Source: Motiliproteus sediminis
GTDB lineage: Bacteria; Pseudomonadota; Gammaproteobacteria; Pseudomonadales; Balneatricaceae
DNA: 64,000 bases
NCBI RefSeq assembly: GCF_017912535.1
Contig: NZ_JAERQK010000002.1
Span: forward strand, 124,001-188,000
Direction: 5' to 3'
Below the pieces are notes generated by a model. It worked only from the letters and a program-made list of their open reading frames with translations, was not told the origin of the DNA and ran no database searches. Shown piece by piece: positions 39,158-50,314 of this stretch (position 1 is its first letter; each line of letters starts with the position of its first letter). The translations under genes were made by a program, and so were the position numbers.

Positions 39158-39373
39158 ATGCCAAGCGTTAAAGTACGTGACACCGAGCCTTTTGACGTAG
39201 CACTGCGTCGCTTCAAGCGCTCATGCGAAAAAGCCGGCATTCTGGCCGAAGTTCGTCGCCGCGAGCACTACGAGAAGCCGACTTCCGTGCGCAAGCGTCA
39301 GGCCGCTGCTGCCGTCAAGCGCCACGCCAAGAAGGTTGCGCGCGAGACCCGTCGTCAGGTTCGCCTGTACTAA
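39158..39373 (+). CDS. rpsU: 30S ribosomal protein S21
   Basis: 71 residues, the normal S21 length: [20 protein letters not shown] and a basic tail ending RRQVRLY. First gene of the macromolecular synthesis block. TTAAGG precedes the ATG. Confidence 0.98.
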   Translation: MPSVKVRDTEPFDVALRRFKRSCEKAGILAEVRRREHYEKPTSVRKRQAAAAVKRHAKKVARETRRQVRLY

Positions 39374-39413
39374 TCCGGTATCACGAGCCTCGAGCCTTGG
39401 CCAGAGACAGATC

Positions 39414-39866
39414 ATGAGTGACTGCCCCATCAAGCAAGCGCTGAAAGATGCGCAGAAAGCAGCGATGCGCGCCAAAGACAAACCGCGCCTGACTACGCTG
39501 CGGGGTATGCTTGCAGAACTCAAACGGGTCGAGGTGGACGAGCGGATCGAACTGGACGATGAACGCGTGCTGGTTATTCTGGACAAGATGCAGAAACAGC
39601 GCCGCGATTCCATCAGCCAGTTCGAAGCCGCCGGACGTGATGATCTCGCTGAGGTGGAGAAGAACGAACTGGAGGTGATCAAAACCTTTCTTCCTGCCCA
39701 GTTAACCGACGAAGAGATCGACCAACTGATCGATGCTGCGATCGCCGCCACCGGCGCCAGCACGATGAAGGATATGGGCCCGTTGATGGCACAACTCAAG
39801 CCGCAGCTGCAGGGCCGGGCCGACATAGCCGCCGTCAGCAAACGGATCAAAGCCCGCCTGGGATAA
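39414..39866 (+). CDS. yqeY: GatB/YqeY domain protein
   Basis: 150 residues. A helical YqeY domain: LKDAQKAAMRAKDKPRLTTLR, LPAQLTDEEID and the final MKDMGPLMAQLKPQLQGRAD. The domain is homologous to the tRNA-binding tail of GatB, but its role alone is not known. It lies between rpsU and dnaG, as in Pseudomonas. Confidence 0.93.
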   Translation: MSDCPIKQALKDAQKAAMRAKDKPRLTTLRGMLAELKRVEVDERIELDDERVLVILDKMQKQRRDSISQFEAAGRDDLAEVEKNELEVIKTFLPAQLTDEEIDQLIDAAIAATGASTMKDMGPLMAQLKPQLQGRADIAAVSKRIKARLG

Positions 39867-39940
39867 ACCCCGCTACGCGCACTTTCCTGATCGCCAGATC
39901 CTGTTAAGCTAGCCCCCTCAGCTGGAGCAACAGACCGTTC

Positions 39941-41869
39941 ATGGCCGGACGCATTCCTCAGGATTTTATCGACGACCTGCTCAACCGCACCGACATTGTC
40001 GATGTGGTGGACGAGCGCGTGCAGCTGAAACGCACTGGTCGCAACTACTCCGGCCTCTGCCCGTTCCACAAAGAGAAAACCCCTTCGTTCAGCGTCGACC
40101 CGGACAAACAGTTCTACTATTGCTTCGGCTGCGGCGCCGGCGGCAACGCCCTCGGCTTCGTGATGGAGTACGAACGGATCGACTTTCCTCAGGCGGTTGA
40201 AATGCTCGCCCGCCGCCAGGGCCTCGACATTCCGCAAGCCGCCAACGAACACCAGCAGCGCGAACGCGAGAGCGCACTCAAGGGCACCTACGCCCTGCTC
40301 GAACGGGCCGACCAGTTTTATCGCCAGCAGCTGCGCCAACATCCCGAACGCGCGCGCGCGGTGGACTACCTCAAAAATCGCGGACTCAGTGGCCAGATCG
40401 CCCAGCAGTTCGGTATCGGCTACGCCCCGCCGGGCTGGGACAACCTGCTCCAGCACATGGGCGACGACAACAAACAGCGACAACAACTGGACGCCGCCGG
40501 TCTGGTGATCCTCAAGCCGGACGAGCAGAAGTGCTATGACCGCTTCCGCGATCGGATCATGTTCCCGATTATCGACATGCGCGGCCGCGTAATCGCCTTT
40601 GGCGGCCGGGTGCTGGGTGACAACAAACCCAAGTACCTCAACTCGCCGGAAACCGACGTTTTTCACAAGAACCGCGAACTCTACGGCCTCTATCAGGCAC
40701 GCAAAGCCAATCGTTCACTGGAACGACTGGTGATCGTCGAAGGCTACATGGACGTGGTCGCGCTGGCCCAGTTCGGCATCAGCAACGCCGTAGCCACTCT
40801 TGGCACGGCTACCAGCGAGCACCACCTGACCCGGATCTTCAAGCTGGTGCCCGAGGTTGTGTTCTGCTTCGACGGCGACCAGGCTGGCCGCCAGGCTGCA
40901 CGCCGTGCACTGGAGACCGCCCTGCCGCAGATGCAGGACGGCCGCCAGGCCCGCTTCCTGTTTCTGCCCGACGGCGAAGATCCGGACAGCATGGTCCGCG
41001 CCGAAGGCAGCGAAGCCTTCAATCGCCGTGTCGGTGATGCCCAACCACTATCGGCGTTCATGTTCGACACCCTCGCCACCGACATTGACCTCTCCAGCGG
41101 CGAAGGGCGCGCCCGCCTCAGCTCATTGGCCATGCCACTGATCGACCGTATTCCCGGCAAAACCCTGCAGCAATTGATGCGTCAGCGCCTGGGCGAGCTG
41201 ACCGGCCTTGACGCCAGTTTTTTCAGCAGCACAGGCACCCCCGCTGCAACCAGCCCCGACCACCACCCCAGCGAGCCCCCGCTGGCCAACTACGACGATT
41301 ATGACTACGGCGACTACCCGCCAACTGCGGAGCTTCACGACAGTTTCGGCGCACCGGCCTACCCCCAGAAAGAACGTCGCCCGAACCACAAGTGGCGCCA
41401 GGACAAACGCAACCCGTACGGTAACGACCTCCCCCGCACGCCACTGCTGCGTCCGTCGTCGCTCGCCGCCCGCGCCCTGACCCGACTGCTGCGCCACCCA
41501 AAACTGGCGGCCAACGTCGACTTTGAAACCAGCGAAGCGCTGGAGCAACTAAACGAACCGGAACTGTCACTGCTCGCCGCACTGATCGACCAGGCGCGAC
41601 GCCAACCCAACATGCCAGCCGCTCTACTGGTCGCCAAATGGCGTGACACCCCTCACTTCGACCTGCTCAAGCAACTGGCGGAACGCGAACAGCTGATTCC
41701 TGACCCCGAGCAACTGCGTCAGGAGTTTCTTGACTGCCTGCAACAGCTGGTAAAAAAACGCGAAGAAGCGCGCCTGGATGAGTTGAAAACCCGCAAACCG
41801 TCCCAATTGAGTGACCAGGAACGCCAATTACTGACTAAACTGTTGGTCAGCCGCGCCAGACGGCGCTGA
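39941..41869 (+). CDS. dnaG: DNA primase
   Basis: 642 residues. The zinc-binding domain has CPFHKEKTPSF and YYCFGCGAGGNA; the TOPRIM core has VIVEGYMDVVAL and FCFDGDQAGRQAA. A C-terminal helical DnaB-binding domain begins at about 500. A linker rich in Asp and Tyr (NYDDYDYGDYPP) at about 450 is unusual in composition. It makes RNA primers for replication. Confidence 0.97.
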   Translation: MAGRIPQDFIDDLLNRTDIVDVVDERVQLKRTGRNYSGLCPFHKEKTPSFSVDPDKQFYYCFGCGAGGNALGFVMEYERIDFPQAVEMLARRQGLDIPQAANEHQQRERESALKGTYALLERADQFYRQQLRQHPERARAVDYLKNRGLSGQIAQQFGIGYAPPGWDNLLQHMGDDNKQRQQLDAAGLVILKPDEQKCYDRFRDRIMFPIIDMRGRVIAFGGRVLGDNKPKYLNSPETDVFHKNRELYGLYQARKANRSLERLVIVEGYMDVVALAQFGISNAVATLGTATSEHHLTRIFKLVPEVVFCFDGDQAGRQAARRALETALPQMQDGRQARFLFLPDGEDPDSMVRAEGSEAFNRRVGDAQPLSAFMFDTLATDIDLSSGEGRARLSSLAMPLIDRIPGKTLQQLMRQRLGELTGLDASFFSSTGTPAATSPDHHPSEPPLANYDDYDYGDYPPTAELHDSFGAPAYPQKERRPNHKWRQDKRNPYGNDLPRTPLLRPSSLAARALTRLLRHPKLAANVDFETSEALEQLNEPELSLLAALIDQARRQPNMPAALLVAKWRDTPHFDLLKQLAEREQLIPDPEQLRQEFLDCLQQLVKKREEARLDELKTRKPSQLSDQERQLLTKLLVSRARRR

Positions 41870-41994
41870 CGAATCCCCCGAGCGCCCGAACCCGCAACGG
41901 CCAATGGGGTCTATCCTATTTATAAATTAAGCGAACGCATGTACAATATGCGGCTATTTTTTCATCATCCTTGGACGCAGGGCAAAGGGCATCT

Positions 41995-43803
<1,809 letters not shown>

Positions 43804-43817
43804 ACGCCGCCGCAAGC

Positions 43818-43846
43818 AAAAAAGCCGCTCATTGAGCGGCTTTTTT
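43818..43846 (+). terminator. Rho-independent terminator after rpoD
   Basis: AAAAAAGCCGCTC-ATT-GAGCGGCTTTTTT: a perfect GC stem flanked by A- and T-runs, about 15 bases after the rpoD stop. Confidence 0.96.
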
Positions 43847-43907
43847 ATGCTGTCTGTCCCGTCCTGAATAGCGTTACCACTTTTCGATGAATGAATCGGG
43901 AGGTGTT

Positions 43908-43994
43908 ATGCAATCAAGTGATAAGCGTACCCCGGGCGATTATTCCCTTGCCGCCAAACTTGGGGTTGTGATCCCGTGGAAGCGGGAGGGTTGA
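43908..43994 (+). CDS. Small protein of 28 residues, unknown
   Basis: Sequence begins MQSSDKRTPGDYSL and ends VVIPWKREG. The ATG is preceded by a near-perfect GGGAGG ribosome site at 43898-43903 with four bases between, tight but strong. An in-frame ATG at 43887 is an alternative. It lies after the rpoD terminator, so it needs its own promoter. It has no signal peptide. The strong ribosome site in otherwise empty DNA is the main support. Confidence 0.45.
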   Translation: MQSSDKRTPGDYSLAAKLGVVIPWKREG

Positions 43995-44011
43995 CCGCCA
44001 AGCAGGCCAGC

Positions 44012-45646
44012 TCAACCGCCACTCTCCTGCACCAGTTCCAGCTCAATCACCTGCCGCGCCAAGGCATCGGCGGTCTGATCCAGACTATCGATCGGCTCGC
44101 TCACACCCACCGCGTCGAGCTCCTCTTTCAGCTGCCGGTTGGTTGCACACACCATGATCGGCACATCGGGTGCTACGCTGCGTACCGACTGGGCCACCAA
44201 CAGGATACGCGGTTCGTTGCTCATCGCGATCACCACCGCGCGGGCGTGGTCGATCTTGATCTTCTCAAGAAACTGGCGGTTACCGGCATTACCGAAATAG
44301 ACCGGTGCCCCCTTCTCTTTCGACGCCCGGAACGAAGTACCATCGTGCTCAACCCCGACGAAAGGCACTCCCGCCTCATCCAGCTGCGCACCGATCCGCT
44401 GCCCCAACACACCATAGCCGCAGATCACCACATGCTGCTCGTCCACTTCCTCTTCAATCTCGTCGACGCTGTGGCCGGCCTTCTGCTCCGGCTCTCGTGC
44501 CAGCATCTGGGTAATCCGGTCCAGATACTGAAACACGAACGGCGTCAGCATCATGGTCAACACGATAGCCATCACCAGCACCTGCCCCAGCTCCGGATCC
44601 ATAAACAGGTTGTTGGCTTGCGCGGTTTCAAACACCACGAATGAAAATTCACCGCTCTGTGCCAACAAGAGCGCAGTTTTCAAGGAGGTGTGGGTACCAT
44701 TGAAGAAGCGCAAAAAGGCGAACAGCACCAGACTCTTGACCGCCAGCAAGGTCACCATCACCAGCAGAATCATCGGCAGGTTGGCAACCACGAATAGCGG
44801 GTTGACCTGCATCCCCACGGTAATAAAGAACACCCCCAGCAGCAGATCGCGGAACGGGGTCAGGTCGGCTTCAACCTGATGCTTGTACTGGGTTTCAGAC
44901 AACACCATACCGGCCAGAAAAGCACCCAACGAGTAGGAGAAACCAAGCCCATGGGCGAGCTGCGCGGCACCAACCACAAACAACAGAATCGCGCCCACAA
45001 ACAGCTCGTTGGAGCGGGTACCGATGACGTGCTCCATCACGTGCGGAGTCATGATCCGCCCACCGAGGAACAGCAGCAGAAATACGATACCGCCATCCAT
45101 CACCACATCCAGCATCAGCTGCGAGATGCTGTCCTGACTGCTGGAGAAGATCGAAACCATCAACAGAATCGGGATCACCGCGATATCCTGGAACAGCAGC
45201 ACGCCGACGGAATTGCGCCCATAGCGGCGACTGATCTTGCGGCTTTTGGTCAGCAGGTTAAGGACTATAGCCGTGGACGACAGCGACAGCGCCAGGCTGA
45301 CGATAAGATTGACCGTGGGCGCTATACCCAAGACCCAATGCCCGATGGCAAAGAAGATCGACGCGGTGATCGCCATCTGCAGCGGACCGTAAACGAACAC
45401 CTCTTTTTTCATCAGCCGCAGCTTTTCCGGCGAAAACTCCAGCCCGATGGTAAACATCAGAAACACGATCCCAAACTCGGCGATCACCTCAAGACTGTCA
45501 CTATGCTGCAGGTCGAAAGCGAACCCCACCGCCATGCCGGTGAGGATGTACCCGATCACCGACTCGACGTGAAACTTCTTCAGCAACACGTTCAGCAGCA
45601 GCGACACGCCGGCGCAGATCAGAACCAGAGTAATGATGTTATCCAT
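44012..45646 (-). CDS. KefB/KefC-type monovalent cation:proton antiporter (CPA2)
   Basis: 544 residues: about twelve membrane helices of the Na/H exchanger fold, then a cytoplasmic RCK/TrkA-N domain (HVVICGYGVLGQRIGAQLDEAG) that binds nucleotide. It likely exports K+ in exchange for H+ under electrophile or pH stress. No KefF/KefG partner is adjacent, so glutathione gating as in E. coli is uncertain. The ATG at 45644-45646 has GGAGG 12 bases upstream. Confidence 0.9.
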   Translation of the reverse strand: MDNIITLVLICAGVSLLLNVLLKKFHVESVIGYILTGMAVGFAFDLQHSDSLEVIAEFGIVFLMFTIGLEFSPEKLRLMKKEVFVYGPLQMAITASIFFAIGHWVLGIAPTVNLIVSLALSLSSTAIVLNLLTKSRKISRRYGRNSVGVLLFQDIAVIPILLMVSIFSSSQDSISQLMLDVVMDGGIVFLLLFLGGRIMTPHVMEHVIGTRSNELFVGAILLFVVGAAQLAHGLGFSYSLGAFLAGMVLSETQYKHQVEADLTPFRDLLLGVFFITVGMQVNPLFVVANLPMILLVMVTLLAVKSLVLFAFLRFFNGTHTSLKTALLLAQSGEFSFVVFETAQANNLFMDPELGQVLVMAIVLTMMLTPFVFQYLDRITQMLAREPEQKAGHSVDEIEEEVDEQHVVICGYGVLGQRIGAQLDEAGVPFVGVEHDGTSFRASKEKGAPVYFGNAGNRQFLEKIKIDHARAVVIAMSNEPRILLVAQSVRSVAPDVPIMVCATNRQLKEELDAVGVSEPIDSLDQTADALARQVIELELVQESGG

Positions 45647-45738
45647 GATCGAAGGCCGCCTCCGGGCCAGCAACAGAACTCAAACCGCCCCATGTTAGCG
45701 GATTACGGGTGGTTTATGAACGCGTTAAAACGCCCGAA

Positions 45739-46668
45739 TCAGGGCTGGCGATTGGCGATCCCGAACGGGATGTGAACCGCCGGCGAGATCTCCGCCGCGG
45801 CATCCAGATGCAAGCGCTGATCGTCGAAGAAGATGTGTGGTTTTAACACCTCCAGCACCCGCCGTTTCTCCACCCCTCCGAGAAAAAAGGCGTCGTTGAC
45901 CATGATTTCCCAGCTACGCATGGTATTGATCACCCGTTCGTGGGCCGGCGCGTTGCGGGCGGTCACTATCGCTACCCGTAGCCGTGGCTGATAACCGGGA
46001 TCAGACTCGGCGCGCGCCTGTTCCAGCTGCTGGATCTGTGCGATCTTGCTCAGAAATCCCTGCAACGGCCCCGGACTGTGGGGTTGGTCAACCCGCTCAC
46101 GCTCATACTGTTTAAACTGGTCCAGGTCGCCGCTCTGATAAACGGCTTCAGCCTCATCGTCCGCCAGCACCCCATCAAAGTCGAACGCCAGGCGCAGCTC
46201 GTCATCCTCGGCATCGTCAGCCGCATAGGAGCGCAGCACCAGCCCGGCCGGGAACCCCTTGGCTACCGCCTCGCGAACATCTGCCTCATTGGCGCTGAGA
46301 AACAGGCTGATATTGAACGCCGGAATATAGTCGTGGGGCGAGCGCCCCTGCAGAAACACCGCCCGCGTCATCCCAAGCCCGTAATGTTCGATCGACTTGA
46401 ACACCCGCAAGCCGGTGTCGGGGTCGTTGTGCGACAGCAACACCACCTCCACCGGCGGGTTGTCCGGCGCCAGTGCATTAAGCGCCAGCAACCGGCGCAC
46501 AAAGGGGTAGGCGACCCCGGGGCGTAACGGCTGATGCTGGTGCTCACGCTGGTAAACCCGATAGGCACGCTCACCTTTAACACGGAACACCTTGTCGGAC
46601 TCGTCCAGATCAAACAGCGCACTGGATGCCAGACCGATCACCAGGCGTCCGTCGATATCAAATCCCAT
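45739..46668 (-). CDS. 5'-nucleotidase (cytosolic 5'-nucleotidase I-like family)
   Basis: 309 residues. LAFDFDGVLADDEAEAVY provides a HAD-like aspartate motif and PHIFFDDQRLHL the late acidic motif; VVLLSHNDPDTGLRVFKSI is another conserved block. It dephosphorylates nucleoside 5'-monophosphates by family. Its start overlaps the methyltransferase stop by 11 bases. Confidence 0.85.
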   Translation of the reverse strand: MGFDIDGRLVIGLASSALFDLDESDKVFRVKGERAYRVYQREHQHQPLRPGVAYPFVRRLLALNALAPDNPPVEVVLLSHNDPDTGLRVFKSIEHYGLGMTRAVFLQGRSPHDYIPAFNISLFLSANEADVREAVAKGFPAGLVLRSYAADDAEDDELRLAFDFDGVLADDEAEAVYQSGDLDQFKQYERERVDQPHSPGPLQGFLSKIAQIQQLEQARAESDPGYQPRLRVAIVTARNAPAHERVINTMRSWEIMVNDAFFLGGVEKRRVLEVLKPHIFFDDQRLHLDAAAEISPAVHIPFGIANRQP

Positions 46669-47422
46669 TCTTGCCCCCTTGTGGTTGATGGCGCCGCTTT
46701 GCCAGCGCCACCAGGCTTACCCCCAACGGCAACCGCCCCCACCCCAGAACCCAGCGTTCGCTGGCAAACACGGCGCGCAAACAGCCATTCAGCCAGCCAG
46801 GGGGCAAGCGTTCGTCGGTCGTTTCACCACCGCGCCAGCGTCCCAGCGCCCGCGCCGCAGCGATTAACGGCAGCAGCCAACAGTTATAGTAGCTACAGTA
46901 CCGCACCTCGAGTCCCGCCTGTTGCAGCAGATCGAGCAGGCGGCCGCGCTGATAACGACGATGGTGGTGGTGACTGTGGTCGTGATGACTCCAAAGCCCC
47001 GGCAACGCCGGCACCGTCAGCAGCAACCAGCCTTCCGGCGTCAGCAGTTCAGCCAGTGCCGCGACCGCAGCAGCGTCATCTTCCACATGCTCGATCACAT
47101 CTAGCGCACAGATCAGCCCAAACTGCTCGCGGGCAAAGGGCAACGGCCCCGGCAAACGCCCCTCCAGCGGCACAACAGCGGTCGCCTCGGCGCAGAGCGC
47201 GCGCGCCAGCGGCTCCGGTTCCAGCGCACTGACCAGGCCAAAGCGACTCAGCCAGGGCAGATTACCCCCGGTGCCGCTGCCCACCTCCAGCACCCGACGC
47301 CCGGCGCTACCGTCCCCCAGACCAAAGTGACGCAGCAGGGCTTGTACGATCTGCCGCCGGGCAACGAACCACCAGTGGCGACGCTCCAGCGCCGCCATCC
47401 GCCGATATACCGACTCATCCAT
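46658..47422 (-). CDS. Class I SAM-dependent methyltransferase
   Basis: 254 residues. The SAM-binding motif is VLEVGSGTGGNLPWL, with ALDVIEHVEDD further on. A His-rich loop SHHDHSHHHHRRYQ and two hydrophobic stretches near the C-terminus suggest membrane contact; such proteins often act on lipid or polysaccharide substrates. Coupled to the 5'-nucleotidase gene; divergent from the membrane protein and glycosyltransferase pair. Confidence 0.86.
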   Translation of the reverse strand: MDESVYRRMAALERRHWWFVARRQIVQALLRHFGLGDGSAGRRVLEVGSGTGGNLPWLSRFGLVSALEPEPLARALCAEATAVVPLEGRLPGPLPFAREQFGLICALDVIEHVEDDAAAVAALAELLTPEGWLLLTVPALPGLWSHHDHSHHHHRRYQRGRLLDLLQQAGLEVRYCSYYNCWLLPLIAAARALGRWRGGETTDERLPPGWLNGCLRAVFASERWVLGWGRLPLGVSLVALAKRRHQPQGGKNGI

Positions 47423-47554
47423 TCGCTGCTATCCGCCCCTCTATCGGTGGTGGCCAAGAAACCGCTGTGGAATAATCCACTTACGGCCATTGTTGCAGCG
47501 TCCCGCACGTTTTCCAACGGCCGCAACCCAATTCGTTTATTCACGAGGCAGCCG

Positions 47555-49039
47555 TTGAACCACCTCCTGCTCTCCCGCGCCTCCGGCTGGGTTCCGGGCC
47601 TGCTGCTGGCAATCTTCGCCGTGCTGCTGGCGGAACCCATCTGGGATGCCGACTTCTGGTGGCACATCGCCTCGGGCCGCTGGATCTGGGAACAGCAGGC
47701 GCTACCCGGAAGCGATCCGTTCAAGGTTTTCGGCGACGGCAATCCGATCCGCCTGTCCACCGTGCTCCAGGGTCAGTGGCTGGGGCAACTGATACTCTAC
47801 GGCCTGTTCCAGAGCGGCGGCGCCGATGCCGTGGTGGGCGCACGGGTCGCGCTGCTGCTGCTCACTCTGTGGCTGCTGTGGCAGCGCATGCGCCAGCGGG
47901 GCTCATCCCTGCTGAATCTGCTGCTGATCAGCGCCGCCGGATTCTGTCTGCTGGCCTACACCGGTGACCGGCCGCAACTCTATTCGATTCTTTACGCAGC
48001 GTTATTGGCCTGGAGTATTGAACGCGCCGAAACACGCGCCGACGCCCGCTATTACCTGCTGCTGCCATTGATCGGCCTGACCTGGGCCAACAGCCATGGC
48101 GGGGTCATTCTTGGCGTTGTCATTGTCAGCGGTTATGGTCTGATCTGGTGGCTGCCGCGGCTGCCGCTCCCCTGCACCGCCCCGCGGCTGCGCTGGCACT
48201 ACACACTGGCATCCGCCGCGTTCGCGGCAACGACCCTGTGTACACCCAACGGCGTTGACACCTACCGCTACCTGCTTAACCTGCAGGGCAGCGAGCTGCA
48301 GGCTCGCACCTCCGAGTACGTCAGCTCTTTGCTGCTGTTCCAGCAGGGCCACTACGGCTTGCAGCTGTGGGCCTTACTGATCCTGTTCTGCGCGCTATTG
48401 GCATTGCCGCTACTGGTCCGTCAGGATGCGCGCAAGGCAGCGCTCACCGCCGGACTCATCTTGCTCAGCCTGGAGTCCTTCCGTTACTTTGTGTTCCTGC
48501 TGGTAGTGGCATTGCCTTACCTGAGCGGTGCACTCGGCGGGTACTGGCAGCAGCGCGCCGCAGCCGGTTTCCAGCGTTGCCAACAGCCGGGCTGGAGCCT
48601 GCTGCCGCTGGCACTCACCCTGATTCTGGCCCTGACGCTCTACCAACCGGGGCCGCGCAGCGGCATCAACCCCGACCGCTACCCCCGACAACTGACTACA
48701 GCTCTCACCGCAGCGGCGACTTTGCAGCCCGCCCGCAACGGTGGGCGCACTTTCAACTGGATGCGCTGGGGTGGCTACCTGCTGTGGCACACCCCGCAGC
48801 TGACCCCTTTTATCGACGGCCGCATGCTCAACGACGACCGCCTGGTGCCGTACACCCACATCCTCTGGGCTACTCCGCAAGGCGTGCAGTGGCTGGAACA
48901 GGGCCAGTTTGACTGGATCATACTGCCGGCCCGCAGCCCCGGCGGTGAAAGCTATGCCCTGCATCAACACTTGGCGCGTCAGCCGCGCTGGCAGATAGCC
49001 GCCCGCAACGCGGAAGGCTATCTTTACCGACGACACTGA
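47555..49039 (+). CDS. Polytopic membrane protein, GT-C-like, function unknown
   Basis: 494 residues with about ten membrane helices. The first loop has DADFWWHIASGRWIWE and the C-terminal soluble part has GGYLLWHTP and PFIDGR. Proteins with this WWH/GRWI and GGYL-W/FIDGR pattern are a recurring unnamed membrane family that looks like GT-C glycosyltransferases; the first-loop acidic residues could be the catalytic ones. The TTG at 47555 is chosen because GAGG is six bases upstream; an upstream ATG at 47327 would overlap the methyltransferase gene by 96 bases. Next to a GT2 glycosyltransferase, so a lipid-linked sugar role is possible. Confidence 0.7.
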   Translation: MNHLLLSRASGWVPGLLLAIFAVLLAEPIWDADFWWHIASGRWIWEQQALPGSDPFKVFGDGNPIRLSTVLQGQWLGQLILYGLFQSGGADAVVGARVALLLLTLWLLWQRMRQRGSSLLNLLLISAAGFCLLAYTGDRPQLYSILYAALLAWSIERAETRADARYYLLLPLIGLTWANSHGGVILGVVIVSGYGLIWWLPRLPLPCTAPRLRWHYTLASAAFAATTLCTPNGVDTYRYLLNLQGSELQARTSEYVSSLLLFQQGHYGLQLWALLILFCALLALPLLVRQDARKAALTAGLILLSLESFRYFVFLLVVALPYLSGALGGYWQQRAAAGFQRCQQPGWSLLPLALTLILALTLYQPGPRSGINPDRYPRQLTTALTAAATLQPARNGGRTFNWMRWGGYLLWHTPQLTPFIDGRMLNDDRLVPYTHILWATPQGVQWLEQGQFDWIILPARSPGGESYALHQHLARQPRWQIAARNAEGYLYRRH

Positions 49040-49061
49040 TACGGCACCCACGGAGAAGCCC

Positions 49062-50060
49062 ATGGCCGGCCCGGAACTGACCCTGATTGCACCCGCGTAC
49101 AATGAAGCGCCCAATATCCGTCCGCTCTATGAGGCCGTGCTCAAGGTGCTGGAGCCGGCCGGGATCAGTTTCGAGCTGCTGTTTATCGATGATGGCTCCC
49201 GTGACGGCACCGACGCCGAGATCGCCCTGCTGGTCGCCGCTGACCCGCGAGTCCGCTACGCCCGCTTCAGTCGCAACTTCGGTCATGAAGCCGCCTCCAG
49301 CTGTGGGTTTCGGCTGGCCCGGGGGCAGGCGGTGGTGCTGATCGACGCCGACCTGCAGGACCCTCCCGAGGTGATCCTTGAACTGCACCAGCGCTGGCGC
49401 GAGGGTTACGAGGTGGTTCACGCCCGTCGCCGCCAACGCCACGGCGAAACCTGGCTCAAACGCGCCAGCGCCTACCTGTTCTATCGCGGCTTCAATCGCA
49501 TGGTGGAGCGCGCCATACCGGCTGATGTCGGTGACTTTCGCCTGGTAGACCGGCGAGTGGTGGATCACTTCAACGCCCTGCCCGAACGCAACCGCTTCGT
49601 TCGCGGCATGTTTTCCTGGCTGGGCTTTCGCCAGACCGTGGTGGAGTTCGATCGCCAACGCCGCCAGCGCGGGGTTACCAAGTACAACTACAGCAAACTG
49701 TTATGGCTGTCACTGGATGCACTGACCTCGTTCAGCGCGGCGCCGCTGCGGGCCTGCATGGCCTTTGGCCTGGCCATCACCCTGTTCAGCTTCCTGATCG
49801 CCGGCACCATAATTTTCCAGCGGCTGTTTTTCGACCTCGCCGTTCCCGGCTACGCCCTGGCCACCTCCGGGATCTTCCTGCTGGGGGGGATTCAACTGAT
49901 CTTCCTCGGCGTCATCGGCGAATATATCGGCAAAATTTACACCCAGGTGCAGGGCAGGCCGCTCTACATTGTCGCCGGCAGCAGCGACGATCTGCCGCCC
50001 GCCCCCACCAAGGAAACCGCCGACCCGTCCCCTGAGTCGCATCCGCCCGGCCGAAGCTGA
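49062..50060 (+). CDS. Family 2 glycosyltransferase (DPM/GtrB/ArnC-like)
   Basis: 332 residues. The GT-A domain has LIAPAYNEAPNIRPLYEAV, DDGSRDGT and DADLQDPPE; two C-terminal helices (about 230-285) anchor it. Such enzymes load a sugar onto undecaprenyl phosphate, which a GT-C partner then uses. The membrane protein 23 bases upstream is a candidate partner. Sugar unknown. Confidence 0.9.
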   Translation: MAGPELTLIAPAYNEAPNIRPLYEAVLKVLEPAGISFELLFIDDGSRDGTDAEIALLVAADPRVRYARFSRNFGHEAASSCGFRLARGQAVVLIDADLQDPPEVILELHQRWREGYEVVHARRRQRHGETWLKRASAYLFYRGFNRMVERAIPADVGDFRLVDRRVVDHFNALPERNRFVRGMFSWLGFRQTVVEFDRQRRQRGVTKYNYSKLLWLSLDALTSFSAAPLRACMAFGLAITLFSFLIAGTIIFQRLFFDLAVPGYALATSGIFLLGGIQLIFLGVIGEYIGKIYTQVQGRPLYIVAGSSDDLPPAPTKETADPSPESHPPGRS

Positions 50061-50314
50061 TCTCCCGCCGTGCATAGGGGTGACTCCCCGATTTCTGCGC
50101 TTTATTTACTTTTTTCATCCCTGTCCGGGGCCGAAAACCCGCCGCCAGCCCGCGCCATTCCTGAGCCATATGTTTAATTAATGGCCAGCATTAGACAAAA
50201 GAATTAGTCACTCGACCATAATTGACATATAACAACCAGCCTGAATCAACTTTGACCTACACAGCCGCCCTCACCACAGGGCGCAGGGGCGTAGCGCCTC
50301 CGGGAGATAGAGTG

